10,582 bases of DNA, from contig CANNMN010000030.1 in the NCBI GenBank assembly GCA_947505885.1, positions 1 through 10,582 of the forward strand, written 5' to 3'. The stretch's first letter is position 1; each line of letters begins with the position of its first letter. The notes under the pieces were generated by a model, which was not told the DNA's origin, did not search any database, and saw only the letters and a program-made list of their open reading frames with translations. Below are positions 1-6,380 of this stretch, one piece after another. Source of the stretch: Rickettsiales bacterium (GTDB lineage: Bacteria > Pseudomonadota > Alphaproteobacteria > Rickettsiales > UBA1997). The position numbers were made by a program, and so were the translations under genes.

Positions 1-908
1 AGGTTCAAAATTTCCAAGAATGAATCCTCGATCGTCGAAGGAATTTTGGTTATTTCATAATCAGAAGTGAATTTTGTTACGTCGTCATTTCGGTTGAGAA
101 TTCTGATTTGATCGCCTTGCAATACGGCGTCTTCAATTCCTTCGCTTTGCAAAATTTGATTAAGATTTTCGCGACGATTTGAAGCGGAATTTTTTGCTTT
201 GAGTAAAAAACTTCTGCCCGCAGTGCGCGCAATGAAATCTTGCGGATTACCGAAGAAAACTTGCCTTCCTTCGTTAATCAGAAGTATTTTATTCGCATGT
301 TGTTCAGCCTCATCAAGATAAGTTGTAGACCAAATTACCGCAGTTCCATGGCCAATTAAATCCTTAACGATGCCAATTAAATCCTGACGTGAAATTGGAT
401 CTACGCCAACACTAATCTCATCAAGTAAAAGAATTTTTGGTTTAGCGATTAATGTGCAGGCGAGGGCAAGCTTTTGTTTCATGCCGCCCGAGAGGTTGCC
501 AGCAAGGCGATCTGTAAAATTTTTAAGATTGGTTTTCGCTAAAAGTTTGGTGATCTGTTCATCTTTTTCTGCGCCGGCAATTCCGCGTAAATCAGCATTA
601 AGATCAAGATTTTCCAGAACGGTTAAATCTTCGTAAAGCCCGAATTTTTGCGGTGCATATCCGATTAAATGTTGAATCTCAGAAATTTCCTGCGGGATTT
701 TTTTATTAAGAATTTCTACCGCACCAGAATCATATTTAAGAATTGAGGCGATTATGCGAAGTAAAGTTGTTTTGCCTGCGGCATCAGGGCCTAAGAGACA
801 GAAAAATTCACCCTCTTTTACTTCGAAATTAATATCGTCTAAAGCCTTACTATTAGAGCCCAAGAAGGTTTTATTAAGATTGGAAACTGTAACTAAAGTT
901 TCACTCAT
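1..908 (-). CDS. ybhF: YbhF-like ABC transporter ATP-binding protein, N-terminal part (runs off the left edge)
   Basis: ATPase of an ABC-2 type multidrug/antibiotic exporter, acting on the cytoplasmic side of the inner membrane. I translated the minus strand from the ATG at 908; about 302 residues are visible and no stop occurs before base 1. Seen in order: Walker A GPDAAGKTT, Q-loop in YAPQKFGLYEDLTV, signature LSGGMKQKLALA, Walker B ILLLDE, D-loop VGVDPISR, and WSTTYLDEAEQ where the switch histidine would be. The stretch AGRSFLL and the order of motifs match the first nucleotide-binding domain of E. coli YbhF, which has two such domains in one chain, so a second domain probably follows outside the window. 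Odd points: Walker B continues DEIS rather than DEPT, and the H-loop histidine is Thr. From memory, the E. coli first domain also lacks that histidine. The ATG overlaps the stop of the upstream membrane-fusion gene (ATGA), indicating translational coupling. Confidence 0.9.
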   Translation of the reverse strand, partial: MSETLVTVSNLNKTFLGSNSKALDDINFEVKEGEFFCLLGPDAAGKTTLLRIIASILKYDSGAVEILNKKIPQEISEIQHLIGYAPQKFGLYEDLTVLENLDLNADLRGIAGAEKDEQITKLLAKTNLKNFTDRLAGNLSGGMKQKLALACTLIAKPKILLLDEISVGVDPISRQDLIGIVKDLIGHGTAVIWSTTYLDEAEQHANKILLINEGRQVFFGNPQDFIARTAGRSFLLKAKNSASNRRENLNQILQSEGIEDAVLQGDQIRILNRNDDVTKFTSDYEITKIPSTIEDSFLEILN

Positions 909-1729
909 AGCTTGATTAAAACTGTTACCGGCATTCCTTGCTTCAACTTGTCGTCAGAATTTTTTATGGTGATGCGAATGCGATAAACCAGCATGCTTCT
1001 AAGGCTTGTGGTCTCAACAGACTTTGGTGTGAATTCGGCTTTTGGCGAGATGAATCCGATTTGTCCTTCATATTCACTTTTGCTGTCGGTTTTTATTTTG
1101 ACCGACATTCCATTTGTAACTCTGCCCAAATCCTCTTCATTTAGATAAGCTCGAACATAAGCCTGATTGGCTAGAGATAGTTCGTAAACAGTTTGATTCT
1201 GTGTGATCATCGAGCCCACTTCAAAAGGGCGCGTCATCACAAAAGCATCAGAAGGAGCGTGAAGATTTGTGTCGTCAAGCGCGGTTTGAGCAATTTTTAC
1301 TTTCGCTTTTTGTGCCTCAAGATCTGCTTGTGCACGATCTAGCGCGAATTTGTCATTATCATATTCTTGCTTTGAAGCAGAGTTATTTTTGAAAAGATTT
1401 TTTGTGCGCTTAAATTTTATTTCAGCATTTTCGTAATTGGCGCGAGCTCCGTCTAGATTGGCTTTAGAAAGTTCAAGTTCGTTAGAAAAAGTGTCATCTT
1501 CCAAATTAGCGAGAAGTTGCCCTTCGGTAACTTTATCTCCTTCATCAAAAAATAATTTTTTTAAGCGACCAGAAACGCGAAAAGAAGCGCTGACTTCTTT
1601 TATGTCGACATTGCCGTAGAGCTTTATCTGGTGCTGATTGCTGTAATATTGATAAAAGGAGTAAGCGCCGTAACCGCAGATGAAAGTGATGATTGCCGGT
1701 AAGGCAATTTTAAGAATTTTTTGCTTCAT
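905..1729 (-). CDS. ybhG: YbhG-like HlyD-family membrane-fusion (periplasmic adaptor) protein
   Basis: Periplasmic adaptor linking the inner-membrane ABC exporter to an outer-membrane channel. The 274 residues begin with an uncleaved-looking inner-membrane anchor (about residues 5-28). A first lipoyl half follows (LYGNVDIKEVSASFRVSGR, then DEGDKVTEGQLLANLED, about 37-78), then an alpha-helical hairpin rich in K/E/A (about 80-155). The second lipoyl half is around APSDAFVMTRPFEVGSMI (158-175), followed by a beta-barrel domain with the YbhG-like stretches YVRAYLNEEDL, GQIGFISPKAEFTPKSVET and LKQGMPVTV. It is somewhat shorter than E. coli YbhG (about 330 residues), mainly through a shorter hairpin. 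It starts 5 bp after the repressor gene stop and overlaps the ATPase start, so it sits inside one operon with both. No Shine-Dalgarno motif is visible; initiation probably relies on coupling. Confidence 0.92.
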   Translation of the reverse strand: MKQKILKIALPAIITFICGYGAYSFYQYYSNQHQIKLYGNVDIKEVSASFRVSGRLKKLFFDEGDKVTEGQLLANLEDDTFSNELELSKANLDGARANYENAEIKFKRTKNLFKNNSASKQEYDNDKFALDRAQADLEAQKAKVKIAQTALDDTNLHAPSDAFVMTRPFEVGSMITQNQTVYELSLANQAYVRAYLNEEDLGRVTNGMSVKIKTDSKSEYEGQIGFISPKAEFTPKSVETTSLRSMLVYRIRITIKNSDDKLKQGMPVTVLIKL

Positions 1730-1734
1730 ATTTT

Positions 1735-2379
1735 TTACAAATAAGTTTCGAAAAGATTGTCAATTACGCGTAAAATATTTTTTTTGATCTGCTTGATGTT
1801 ATTTTCGTCATAGCCTTTCCAACCGCTTAAATAAAGGAGGCTAGACTTATTATTTTGAAAGGAAGTCAGAACGCTGTGAAGAGAGTGGGTGAATAAAATA
1901 ACTTCAATCGCATCGATTTTTTTATTCATTATTTTGGCGGCGGCCAAAGTAAATGGCTCACAAACGCGCTTCATTACGCTTTTAAAGAGCGATTCAAAAT
2001 GTTTGCTTTGCTCGATTTGTTCGAAGGAGATAATCTTGGAATAGCGCTTATTATCTGGGCTGGTGATGGTTTCAACGAAAGTCAAAGACATTGTTTTTAT
2101 TGCTTCGAGGATCTCTCTTTTGTCTTTACTGGTTTCAATAATTTCCCTTTGCGCAATCATAGTTGGCATCATGAATTTATTTGACTGCTCGTGAATTTTT
2201 TTAATCACGCTGCCGTAAATATTATCTTTGCTTTTGAAGTGATAATGCAGGGTGGAGATATTGACATCAGCTAGAGTCGCAATGTCGCGCGTGCGCGAAC
2301 AGTCAAAACCATTTTGTGAAAAAATAGTTATTGCGGCATCAAGAATTTTTTCTTTTACGAGAGAATTTTTTTCAGTCAT
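1735..2379 (-). CDS. TetR-family transcriptional repressor, CecR-like
   Basis: A 214-residue TetR-type regulator, expected to act as a DNA-binding dimer that releases its operator when a ligand binds the C-terminal domain. The N-terminal domain (about residues 8-58) is typical: KILDAAITIFSQNGFDCSRT, then the helix-turn-helix RDIATLADVNISTLHYHFKS (about 31-50) with the YHFKSKDNIY end characteristic of the family. The C-terminal part resembles the DUF1956/CecR ligand domain in length and position, but I see no diagnostic residue there. In E. coli, cecR heads the ybhGFSR operon; here the gene lies between the outer-membrane factor (6 bp upstream) and the YbhG-like adaptor (5 bp downstream). It therefore very probably controls this operon and its own expression. 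The inverted repeat at 3829-3863 is the obvious candidate operator. Confidence 0.88.
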   Translation of the reverse strand: MTEKNSLVKEKILDAAITIFSQNGFDCSRTRDIATLADVNISTLHYHFKSKDNIYGSVIKKIHEQSNKFMMPTMIAQREIIETSKDKREILEAIKTMSLTFVETITSPDNKRYSKIISFEQIEQSKHFESLFKSVMKRVCEPFTLAAAKIMNKKIDAIEVILFTHSLHSVLTSFQNNKSSLLYLSGWKGYDENNIKQIKKNILRVIDNLFETYL

Positions 2380-2385
2380 GGGCTG

Positions 2386-3825
2386 CTATTTTTTCTCTTT
2401 CCAAAATACGCGATCTTTTTCGAAGTGCATTTCATAACCTTCGAAGCCACCACCCAAAGTCTTATGCAAAGTGATTAGGCCGAGCAAACTTTCGCTCTTT
2501 TTTTGCGCCATTTGATTTTCGCTATTCAGCTCGGCGATTTTGCTATTCAAGAATTCTTCATTCGAAATTACGCCGAGGCTTTTTTTATTTTCATCGATTT
2601 GAAGAATTTTTTTACTGGCCTCAAAAGAGTGTTTTGAGTGTTTCTCGATTTGCAGGGAATTTATGTAGCGCGCTAGTTGCGACTCGCATTCTTCAAGAGC
2701 AGTTAGCACTGTTTTTTCGTAATTTAGTATGGCGATTTTGGCTTTGGCTTTGCTGATTTTATACTCAGCTAATAGTTGCCCAATTGAGAAAATTGGCACA
2801 GAAACTGTGCCACGAATATCTTTTACATTGGCGCCATTATTCAACATTTCGCCTAAGTCCTTAGAGCCGCCACCTATTTTTGCGAATAAGTTGAAGCTCG
2901 GGAAAAATTCTTTGAATTGCGCACTTTGATCAAAATCGGCAGCGTCTATTTCATATTCGGCGGCGATAATATCGGGACGACGTTTTAGAATATCTGATTT
3001 TAAACCAACTGGAACAAGGCCAGAAGAGTAATCGAAAATTTCTTTTCCATTTGGTTGAGAGAGTATTTCTAAAATATTTTCTGGAGTTGTGCCAACCAAA
3101 ACTGCCAATCTGTAAGTTAAAACCTTTTCATTTGTTTGCGCTTCAAGCAATGAAGACGAAGCAAAGTGAAAATCGATTTCAGCCTTATAAATATTGGCTT
3201 TGTGAGATGTGCCATTTCTTTCTTTTTGCTCAGCGATTGTGCTCAGCTGCTGTCTTAAATTAGATATTTCCCGCAGGTTTTTTATTTGTTTTTGTAGGCG
3301 TTTTAATTCGATGTGATTTTGCGCAATCTCACTTGTGATTCTGATGGCGCTGGCTTTGTAGAGTTGCGCTTCTTTTAAAAATCTTAGCTTTCCAGCTTTA
3401 TAGCGATCTAAGTTTTTACCGAAAAAATCTAACTCCCAAGCGGCATCAAAAGTCGATTGATAAAGATCGTAGCTGACCCCATTTGATCCAAACCCAGGTG
3501 AAGAAAATCTTTGACGACCAACTCCCGCGCTTCCAGAAGGAAGTAGGTTAGTGATGTTTATGTTATTTAATTGACGCGAAGTAACGATGGCGAGATTGGC
3601 AACCTGAATATCTTTGTTATTTTTTAATCCGAGCTCAACAAGTTGATTGAGTAATGGATCGTTGAATTCCATCCACCATTTTTCACTTGGAGCCGATGAA
3701 GAGATGTTGGAATCTTTGGTAAGAAATTCGGTTGCGACATCCTTCTGAATATTACGACCGAGGTTTTTATCGCTTGAGCATGAGGTTAATAACAGCAGCG
3801 CAAAAGTAATTTTTAAAAATTTCAT
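2386..3825 (-). CDS. Outer-membrane efflux lipoprotein, NodT/OprM type (TolC superfamily)
   Basis: Trimeric outer-membrane channel through which the ABC exporter would discharge its substrate. The 479 residues start with a lipoprotein signal peptide MKFLKITFALLLLTSC; the lipobox is L13-T14-S15-C16, and Ser at +2 suits outer-membrane sorting. The body shows the two repeated OEP halves. PSEKWWMEFNDPLLNQLVELGLKNN and AAWELDFFGKNLDRYKAG are characteristic of the NodT family, and LPVGLKSDILKRRPDI-like sequence (GLVPVGLKSDILKRRPDIIAAE) marks the start of the second half. Coiled-coil-forming helices rich in Q/K/E lie around residues 170-260 and 370-450. It is the first gene of the four-gene minus-strand operon and carries the promoter/operator region at 3826-3880. 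E. coli uses the unlinked TolC for the equivalent pump, so the linked channel is a difference in layout. Confidence 0.92.
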   Translation of the reverse strand: MKFLKITFALLLLTSCSSDKNLGRNIQKDVATEFLTKDSNISSSAPSEKWWMEFNDPLLNQLVELGLKNNKDIQVANLAIVTSRQLNNINITNLLPSGSAGVGRQRFSSPGFGSNGVSYDLYQSTFDAAWELDFFGKNLDRYKAGKLRFLKEAQLYKASAIRITSEIAQNHIELKRLQKQIKNLREISNLRQQLSTIAEQKERNGTSHKANIYKAEIDFHFASSSLLEAQTNEKVLTYRLAVLVGTTPENILEILSQPNGKEIFDYSSGLVPVGLKSDILKRRPDIIAAEYEIDAADFDQSAQFKEFFPSFNLFAKIGGGSKDLGEMLNNGANVKDIRGTVSVPIFSIGQLLAEYKISKAKAKIAILNYEKTVLTALEECESQLARYINSLQIEKHSKHSFEASKKILQIDENKKSLGVISNEEFLNSKIAELNSENQMAQKKSESLLGLITLHKTLGGGFEGYEMHFEKDRVFWKEKK

Positions 3826-3828
3826 TAA

Positions 3829-3863
3829 ATTTCAATCATTTGATCCAATCAGTTGATTGAAAT
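3829..3863. promoter_or_regulatory. Candidate TetR/CecR operator: perfect 10-bp inverted repeat with a third half-site
   Basis: ATTTCAATCA (3829-3838) and TGATTGAAAT (3854-3863) are exact reverse complements separated by 15 bp. A third half-site, CAATCA at 3846-3851, makes an inner palindrome with TGATTG at 3854-3859, separated by two bases. The element begins 3 bp upstream of the outer-membrane-factor start codon. It ends against a TATTAT box on the minus strand (3867-3862) that could be the -10 element. Position and symmetry fit a repressor site for the operon's TetR protein. Binding is inferred, and no -35 element is convincing. Confidence 0.6.
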
Positions 3864-3914
3864 AATATGAAGGTTTTTTAAACGATATTATTATTTGGTA
3901 ATGGTTTCGTTTTA

Positions 3915-3928
3915 GCGTCGATTGACGC
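3915..3928. repeat. Short hairpin GCGTC-GATT-GACGC in the divergent intergenic region
   Basis: Perfect 5-bp arms with a 4-base loop, lying between the efflux operon and the small exported protein gene, and followed on the plus strand by AT-rich sequence with a T-run at 3943-3949. It could be a regulatory hairpin or a second operator-like site (the loop reads GATT, flanked by a TTGACG that resembles a -35 element at 3922-3927). No matching -10 is at proper spacing. Function unknown. Confidence 0.3.
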
Positions 3929-3955
3929 ATTTTCTGAAATAATTTTTTTCAACAT

Positions 3956-4330
3956 ATGATGAAGTTTTTGATAGTTTTTGTTCTTTCTTCGCTGCTTGTG
4001 ATGACTTATGAAATAATGTTTGATGAGGAATATTCGAAAATCGAAAAGAAGCATAAGACGACTTACAAAGTAACCACTAAAGCAGGAATAATTGGTTGTC
4101 TCACCGAGAAAAAATTTAACGAAGCGACTCAGGAATACCTCAATAACAACATTTCCGCTATTCAAAAAATGATTACTGATGGCGCATGTTTTACATTTCA
4201 ATATGGCGATGAGCTTACCGCCTTAAGTGATACCTGTGATCCTTCCGATGGAGATAACGACGCTTTTGCCTTTCAGTCCAAAAAAGTTTTTTTGCGCGAG
4301 GTTTATCTTCCTTGTTTTGCGGTTAGATAA
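3956..4330 (+). CDS. Small exported or membrane-anchored protein with four cysteines, function unknown
   Basis: A 124-residue protein I do not assign to a named family. Residues 1-21 (MMKFLIVFVLSSLLVMTYEI) form a hydrophobic signal peptide or anchor without a clear cleavage site. A charged linker follows (24-42), then a compact domain with GIIGCLTEKKF (Cys48), a helix-like stretch with AIQKMITDGACFTF (Cys78), Cys94 in SDTCDPSDGD and a C-terminal LPCFAVR (Cys120). Four cysteines in an exported domain could form two disulfides. The pattern GCL..., then DG.C..., then a C-terminal beta segment recalls small exported proteins seen as hypothetical genes in Proteobacteria; that is a resemblance from memory only. 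Two adjacent ATG codons (3956, 3959) are possible starts. It precedes msrA on the same strand by about 80 bp. The reverse-strand reading frame here is less plausible because the plus frame has a signal sequence and balanced composition. Confidence 0.65.
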   Translation: MMKFLIVFVLSSLLVMTYEIMFDEEYSKIEKKHKTTYKVTTKAGIIGCLTEKKFNEATQEYLNNNISAIQKMITDGACFTFQYGDELTALSDTCDPSDGDNDAFAFQSKKVFLREVYLPCFAVR

Positions 4331-4408
4331 ATTTGTTATTTTTCGCCTAAGGCTTCCGAATAAAAAAAAGACACATTGTGATTTGTGAAAAATTTCAAAA
4401 ATAAAAAC

Positions 4409-4981
4409 ATGCTAAAAAGCACTCTTCTATTTTCTCTTTTATTCTTGGCTAGTCTTAGCTCTGCTTTGGCCTCTTCGTCGGCAAGATACGAAACTGCGAT
4501 TCTTTCCGGCGGTTGTTTTTGGGGCGTACAACATTTGTTCGATCAGATGAATGGCGTTGTTAGCAGTAGGGTTGGGTATATTGGCGGCAATGTTGATAAT
4601 CCAACTTATAAAATGGTTTCAACTGGGCTAACCAATCATGCCGAAGCGATTGAAATTACTTTTGATCCGCAGAAAATTTCTTACGAAAAGCTGCTCAAAT
4701 TTTTCTTTACGATTCACGATCCAACAACTCTCAATCGCCAAGAAAATGACATTGGAACACAATATCGTTCGGAGATTTTTTATTTAGACGAGGCGCAAAA
4801 AGAGATCGCCTTATTAGTGATCGAAAAAGCTAAAACATCGGGAGTTTTTAAAAATCCTATTGTTACGAAGGTTTCAAAAGCGGGGAAGTTTTTTTCTGCT
4901 GAGGGGTATCATCAAAAATATCTTAAGAAAAATCCTTATGGGTATACCTGTCATCATATTCGTGAGGAATGGAAGTTTTAA
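4409..4981 (+). CDS. msrA: Peptide-methionine (S)-S-oxide reductase MsrA, Sec-exported
   Basis: Reduces methionine-S-sulfoxide in proteins back to methionine. I choose the ATG at 4409 because it gives a textbook signal peptide, MLKSTLLFSLLFLASLSSALA, with an ALA cleavage signal at residues 19-21. An in-frame GTG at 4385 would only add eight polar residues. The mature protein has the catalytic motif GGCFWGVQ (Cys36), GYIGG, NPTYKMVSTGLTNHAEAIEI, the conserved HDPTTLNRQ.ND.GTQYRS block (103-121), and AEGYHQKYL near the end. Cys181 in GYTCHHIR is placed like a resolving cysteine. Length (190) is normal for a single-domain MsrA. Export implies repair of periplasmic or surface proteins, with a membrane electron donor needed for recycling; none is encoded nearby. 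No MsrB domain is present. Confidence 0.93.
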   Translation: MLKSTLLFSLLFLASLSSALASSSARYETAILSGGCFWGVQHLFDQMNGVVSSRVGYIGGNVDNPTYKMVSTGLTNHAEAIEITFDPQKISYEKLLKFFFTIHDPTTLNRQENDIGTQYRSEIFYLDEAQKEIALLVIEKAKTSGVFKNPIVTKVSKAGKFFSAEGYHQKYLKKNPYGYTCHHIREEWKF

Positions 4982-5044
4982 ATTGAGATAATTCTTCACC
5001 CCTGCCATTTCCGCGACCTGCTTTTCTCATTAAATTTATTTCCC

Positions 5045-5656
5045 ATGTTTACAAATATGTTTCTCGCCTTCGTGGCGGCTATTTCTCCTGGGCCAAATAT
5101 CGTTTTAGTGATTCAAAATAGCTTAGTCTTTGGGCGCAGGTTTGGTATTATAACCGCACTGGGCGTGCTTTTTGGCGTATTATTTTGGCTGTTATTTTTG
5201 ATGATTGGCTTCACTTACCTTTTGCATAATCCAAAGGTTTTTTTCTTTTTTCACTCCTTCGCTTCGGTTTATTTGCTCTACATCATTTACCTGATTTTCA
5301 AGTTAAAAATTGAGAAGAAAGAAAGTGAAATGCATAAGAATAGTAAGTTTTTTTTAGAGAGTTTAATTATCACTTTACTCAACCCTGAGATTGCAATTTT
5401 CTACGGCAGCATTTTAGCGGGGATCGCTGTTGATCAAAGCGGTGGCTTCGGTTTGATGCCTTTCTACCTCTTTAGTTTTATGGTGATTGAATCGATAGTA
5501 TTTCTCTCTACGGCCTATTTTGTTTCTTACGTAAATAAATTTGTTCTCTCTTACCTTTGGGTTGTGAAGCTTTGCGCTTCTAGCGCTATTTTATATTTCG
5601 CGATCAAGCTCATGTACAAAGTTTGCGCAGATTACGAAATCTTATTTTCTAATTAA
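5045..5656 (+). CDS. LysE/RhtB-family amino-acid exporter
   Basis: Inner-membrane exporter of the LysE/RhtB superfamily, which moves amino acids or related small metabolites out of the cell; the substrate cannot be told from sequence. It has 203 residues, the usual family length, with about six hydrophobic segments (about 3-20, 36-60, 68-88, 104-128, 138-160, 175-195). The N-terminal signature is clear: AAISPGPNIVLVIQNSLVFGRRFGI followed by ALGVLFGVLFW. The conserved NPE(I)AIFYGSIL region (about residues 114-123) matches the family's fourth segment, NPKA-type. The first transmembrane segment is short in front of the PGP motif, so the start at 5045 is the only reasonable one. It lies 63 bp after msrA and converges on rnd. 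Confidence 0.88.
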   Translation: MFTNMFLAFVAAISPGPNIVLVIQNSLVFGRRFGIITALGVLFGVLFWLLFLMIGFTYLLHNPKVFFFFHSFASVYLLYIIYLIFKLKIEKKESEMHKNSKFFLESLIITLLNPEIAIFYGSILAGIAVDQSGGFGLMPFYLFSFMVIESIVFLSTAYFVSYVNKFVLSYLWVVKLCASSAILYFAIKLMYKVCADYEILFSN

Positions 5657-5658
5657 GC

Positions 5659-5721
5659 ATGTCTAAGGCCTCAAAAATCGGCATCGAAAGGCTGGCGATC
5701 GAAGAATTTATCTCGAATTAA
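5659..5721 (+). other. Post-stop 20-codon open frame after the LysE gene; possible decayed copy of its 3' end
   Basis: Two bases after the exporter stop, an ATG opens a 20-codon frame ending ...LAIEEFISN-stop, compared with ...CADYEILFSN-stop in the exporter. Aligned from the stop with one codon gap, A, E, S, N and the stop agree, with silent changes GCA/GCG and TCT/TCG. The nonamer AATTAAGCA occurs at 5651-5659 and again at 5716-5724. Further upstream the similarity fades, so homology is uncertain. I do not think it is an independent gene. Its TAA (5719-5721) interlocks with the TAA of the rnd 3'-end copy on the other strand (5720-5718) in a shared TTAA. Confidence 0.35.
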
Positions 5722-5753
5722 GCAAAAATAATTAAGCCGTTTTGGTCAATCTT
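5718..5753 (-). repeat. Degenerate direct copy of the rnd 3' end just past its stop codon
   Basis: On the minus strand, twelve codons from 5753 to 5718 read K-I-D-Q-N-G-L-I-I-F-A-stop. The gene's own last codons (5799-5752) read KLDLNGFSNLDIFAH-stop. After a gap of three codons inside and one before the stop, about 28 of 36 bases agree, including the blocks AAACGGCTT and ATTTTTGC. Several differences are silent (AAA/AAG, GAT/GAC, GCG/GCT). The copy begins inside the gene's stop codon, overlapping it by two bases. Confidence 0.7.
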
Positions 5754-6363
5754 AGTGCGCAAAAATATCAAGATTGCTAAAGCCGTTTAGATCAAGTTTG
5801 ACGCGGGTTGGTAAGAATTCCAAACAAGCATTAAAAATATCCATTCTGCCTTCGCGCTTCAACATTTCGTCAAGTCTTAGCTTGAGACGGTGAAGATATA
5901 AAACGTCAGATGCGGCGTAATCCTTTTGTTTGTTACTGATCTCAAAATTTCCCCAATCAGAACTTTGCTGTTTCTTCGAAATTTCAACTCCGAGCAATTC
6001 TTCACACAAAGATTTTAAGCCGTGCGAATCGGTGTAAGTGCGGATTAAGCGTGAAGCGATTTTGGTGCAGTAAATATTTTTTACTTCAACCTTTAGATAG
6101 AAATGCAAAGCAGCTAAATCAAAGCGGGCAAAGTGAAAAATCTTTTGAATTTTTTCGTCGGATAACAATTTAACCAGATTTGGCGCATTATATTTTCCAA
6201 GTTCGAATTGCACTAAATGCGCATCGCCATTTCCGTCAGAAATTTGCACGAGACACAAGCGATCACGCAAAATATTTAAGCCCATCGTTTCGGAATCAAT
6301 AGCAACAGAACCATTAAAATTAAGGTCAGAAGGCAGATCATTTTTATGTGGAAAGTTGGTCAT
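5752..6363 (-). CDS. rnd: Short-form ribonuclease D (DEDD-family 3'-5' exonuclease)
   Basis: A 3'-5' exoribonuclease of the DnaQ/DEDD-y superfamily, expected to act in the cytoplasm on structured RNA 3' ends. I start it at the ATG at 6363 (203 residues). MTNFPHKNDLPSDLNFNGSVAIDSET then matches the usual N-terminus of alphaproteobacterial RNase D, and the 27 extra codons of the longer frame run through a hairpin and a common intergenic repeat. Catalytic residues seen: D23 and E25 in AIDSETMGL, D82 in FHFARFDLAAL, and Y149 and D153 in DYAASDVLYLH. RLIRTYTDSHGLKSLCEELLG lies between them. There is no HRDC domain, so it is the short alphaproteobacterial form rather than the 370-residue E. coli type. 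The C-terminus LDLNGFSNLDIFAH resembles the family's LDLxGW..DIFAH ending. It follows uup by about 94 bp on the same strand. Confidence 0.9.
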   Translation of the reverse strand: MTNFPHKNDLPSDLNFNGSVAIDSETMGLNILRDRLCLVQISDGNGDAHLVQFELGKYNAPNLVKLLSDEKIQKIFHFARFDLAALHFYLKVEVKNIYCTKIASRLIRTYTDSHGLKSLCEELLGVEISKKQQSSDWGNFEISNKQKDYAASDVLYLHRLKLRLDEMLKREGRMDIFNACLEFLPTRVKLDLNGFSNLDIFAH

Positions 6364-6380
6364 GTTTAGTAATTTTAATT

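Noticed and set aside
3878..4201. 107-codon minus-strand frame overlapping the small exported protein
   Set aside because: Its start and composition are unconvincing, and the plus-strand frame has a signal peptide and an ordered cysteine-containing domain.
4331..4384. Possible 3'-end echo or terminator after the small exported protein
   Set aside because: The post-stop frame shares only Tyr, Ala and the stop with the gene end. GCC-TAA-GGC is too short for a hairpin, although an A-run follows.
4385..4408. GTG start for msrA eight codons upstream
   Set aside because: The ATG at 4409 gives a standard signal peptide; the extra residues are polar and no ribosome binding site favours the GTG.
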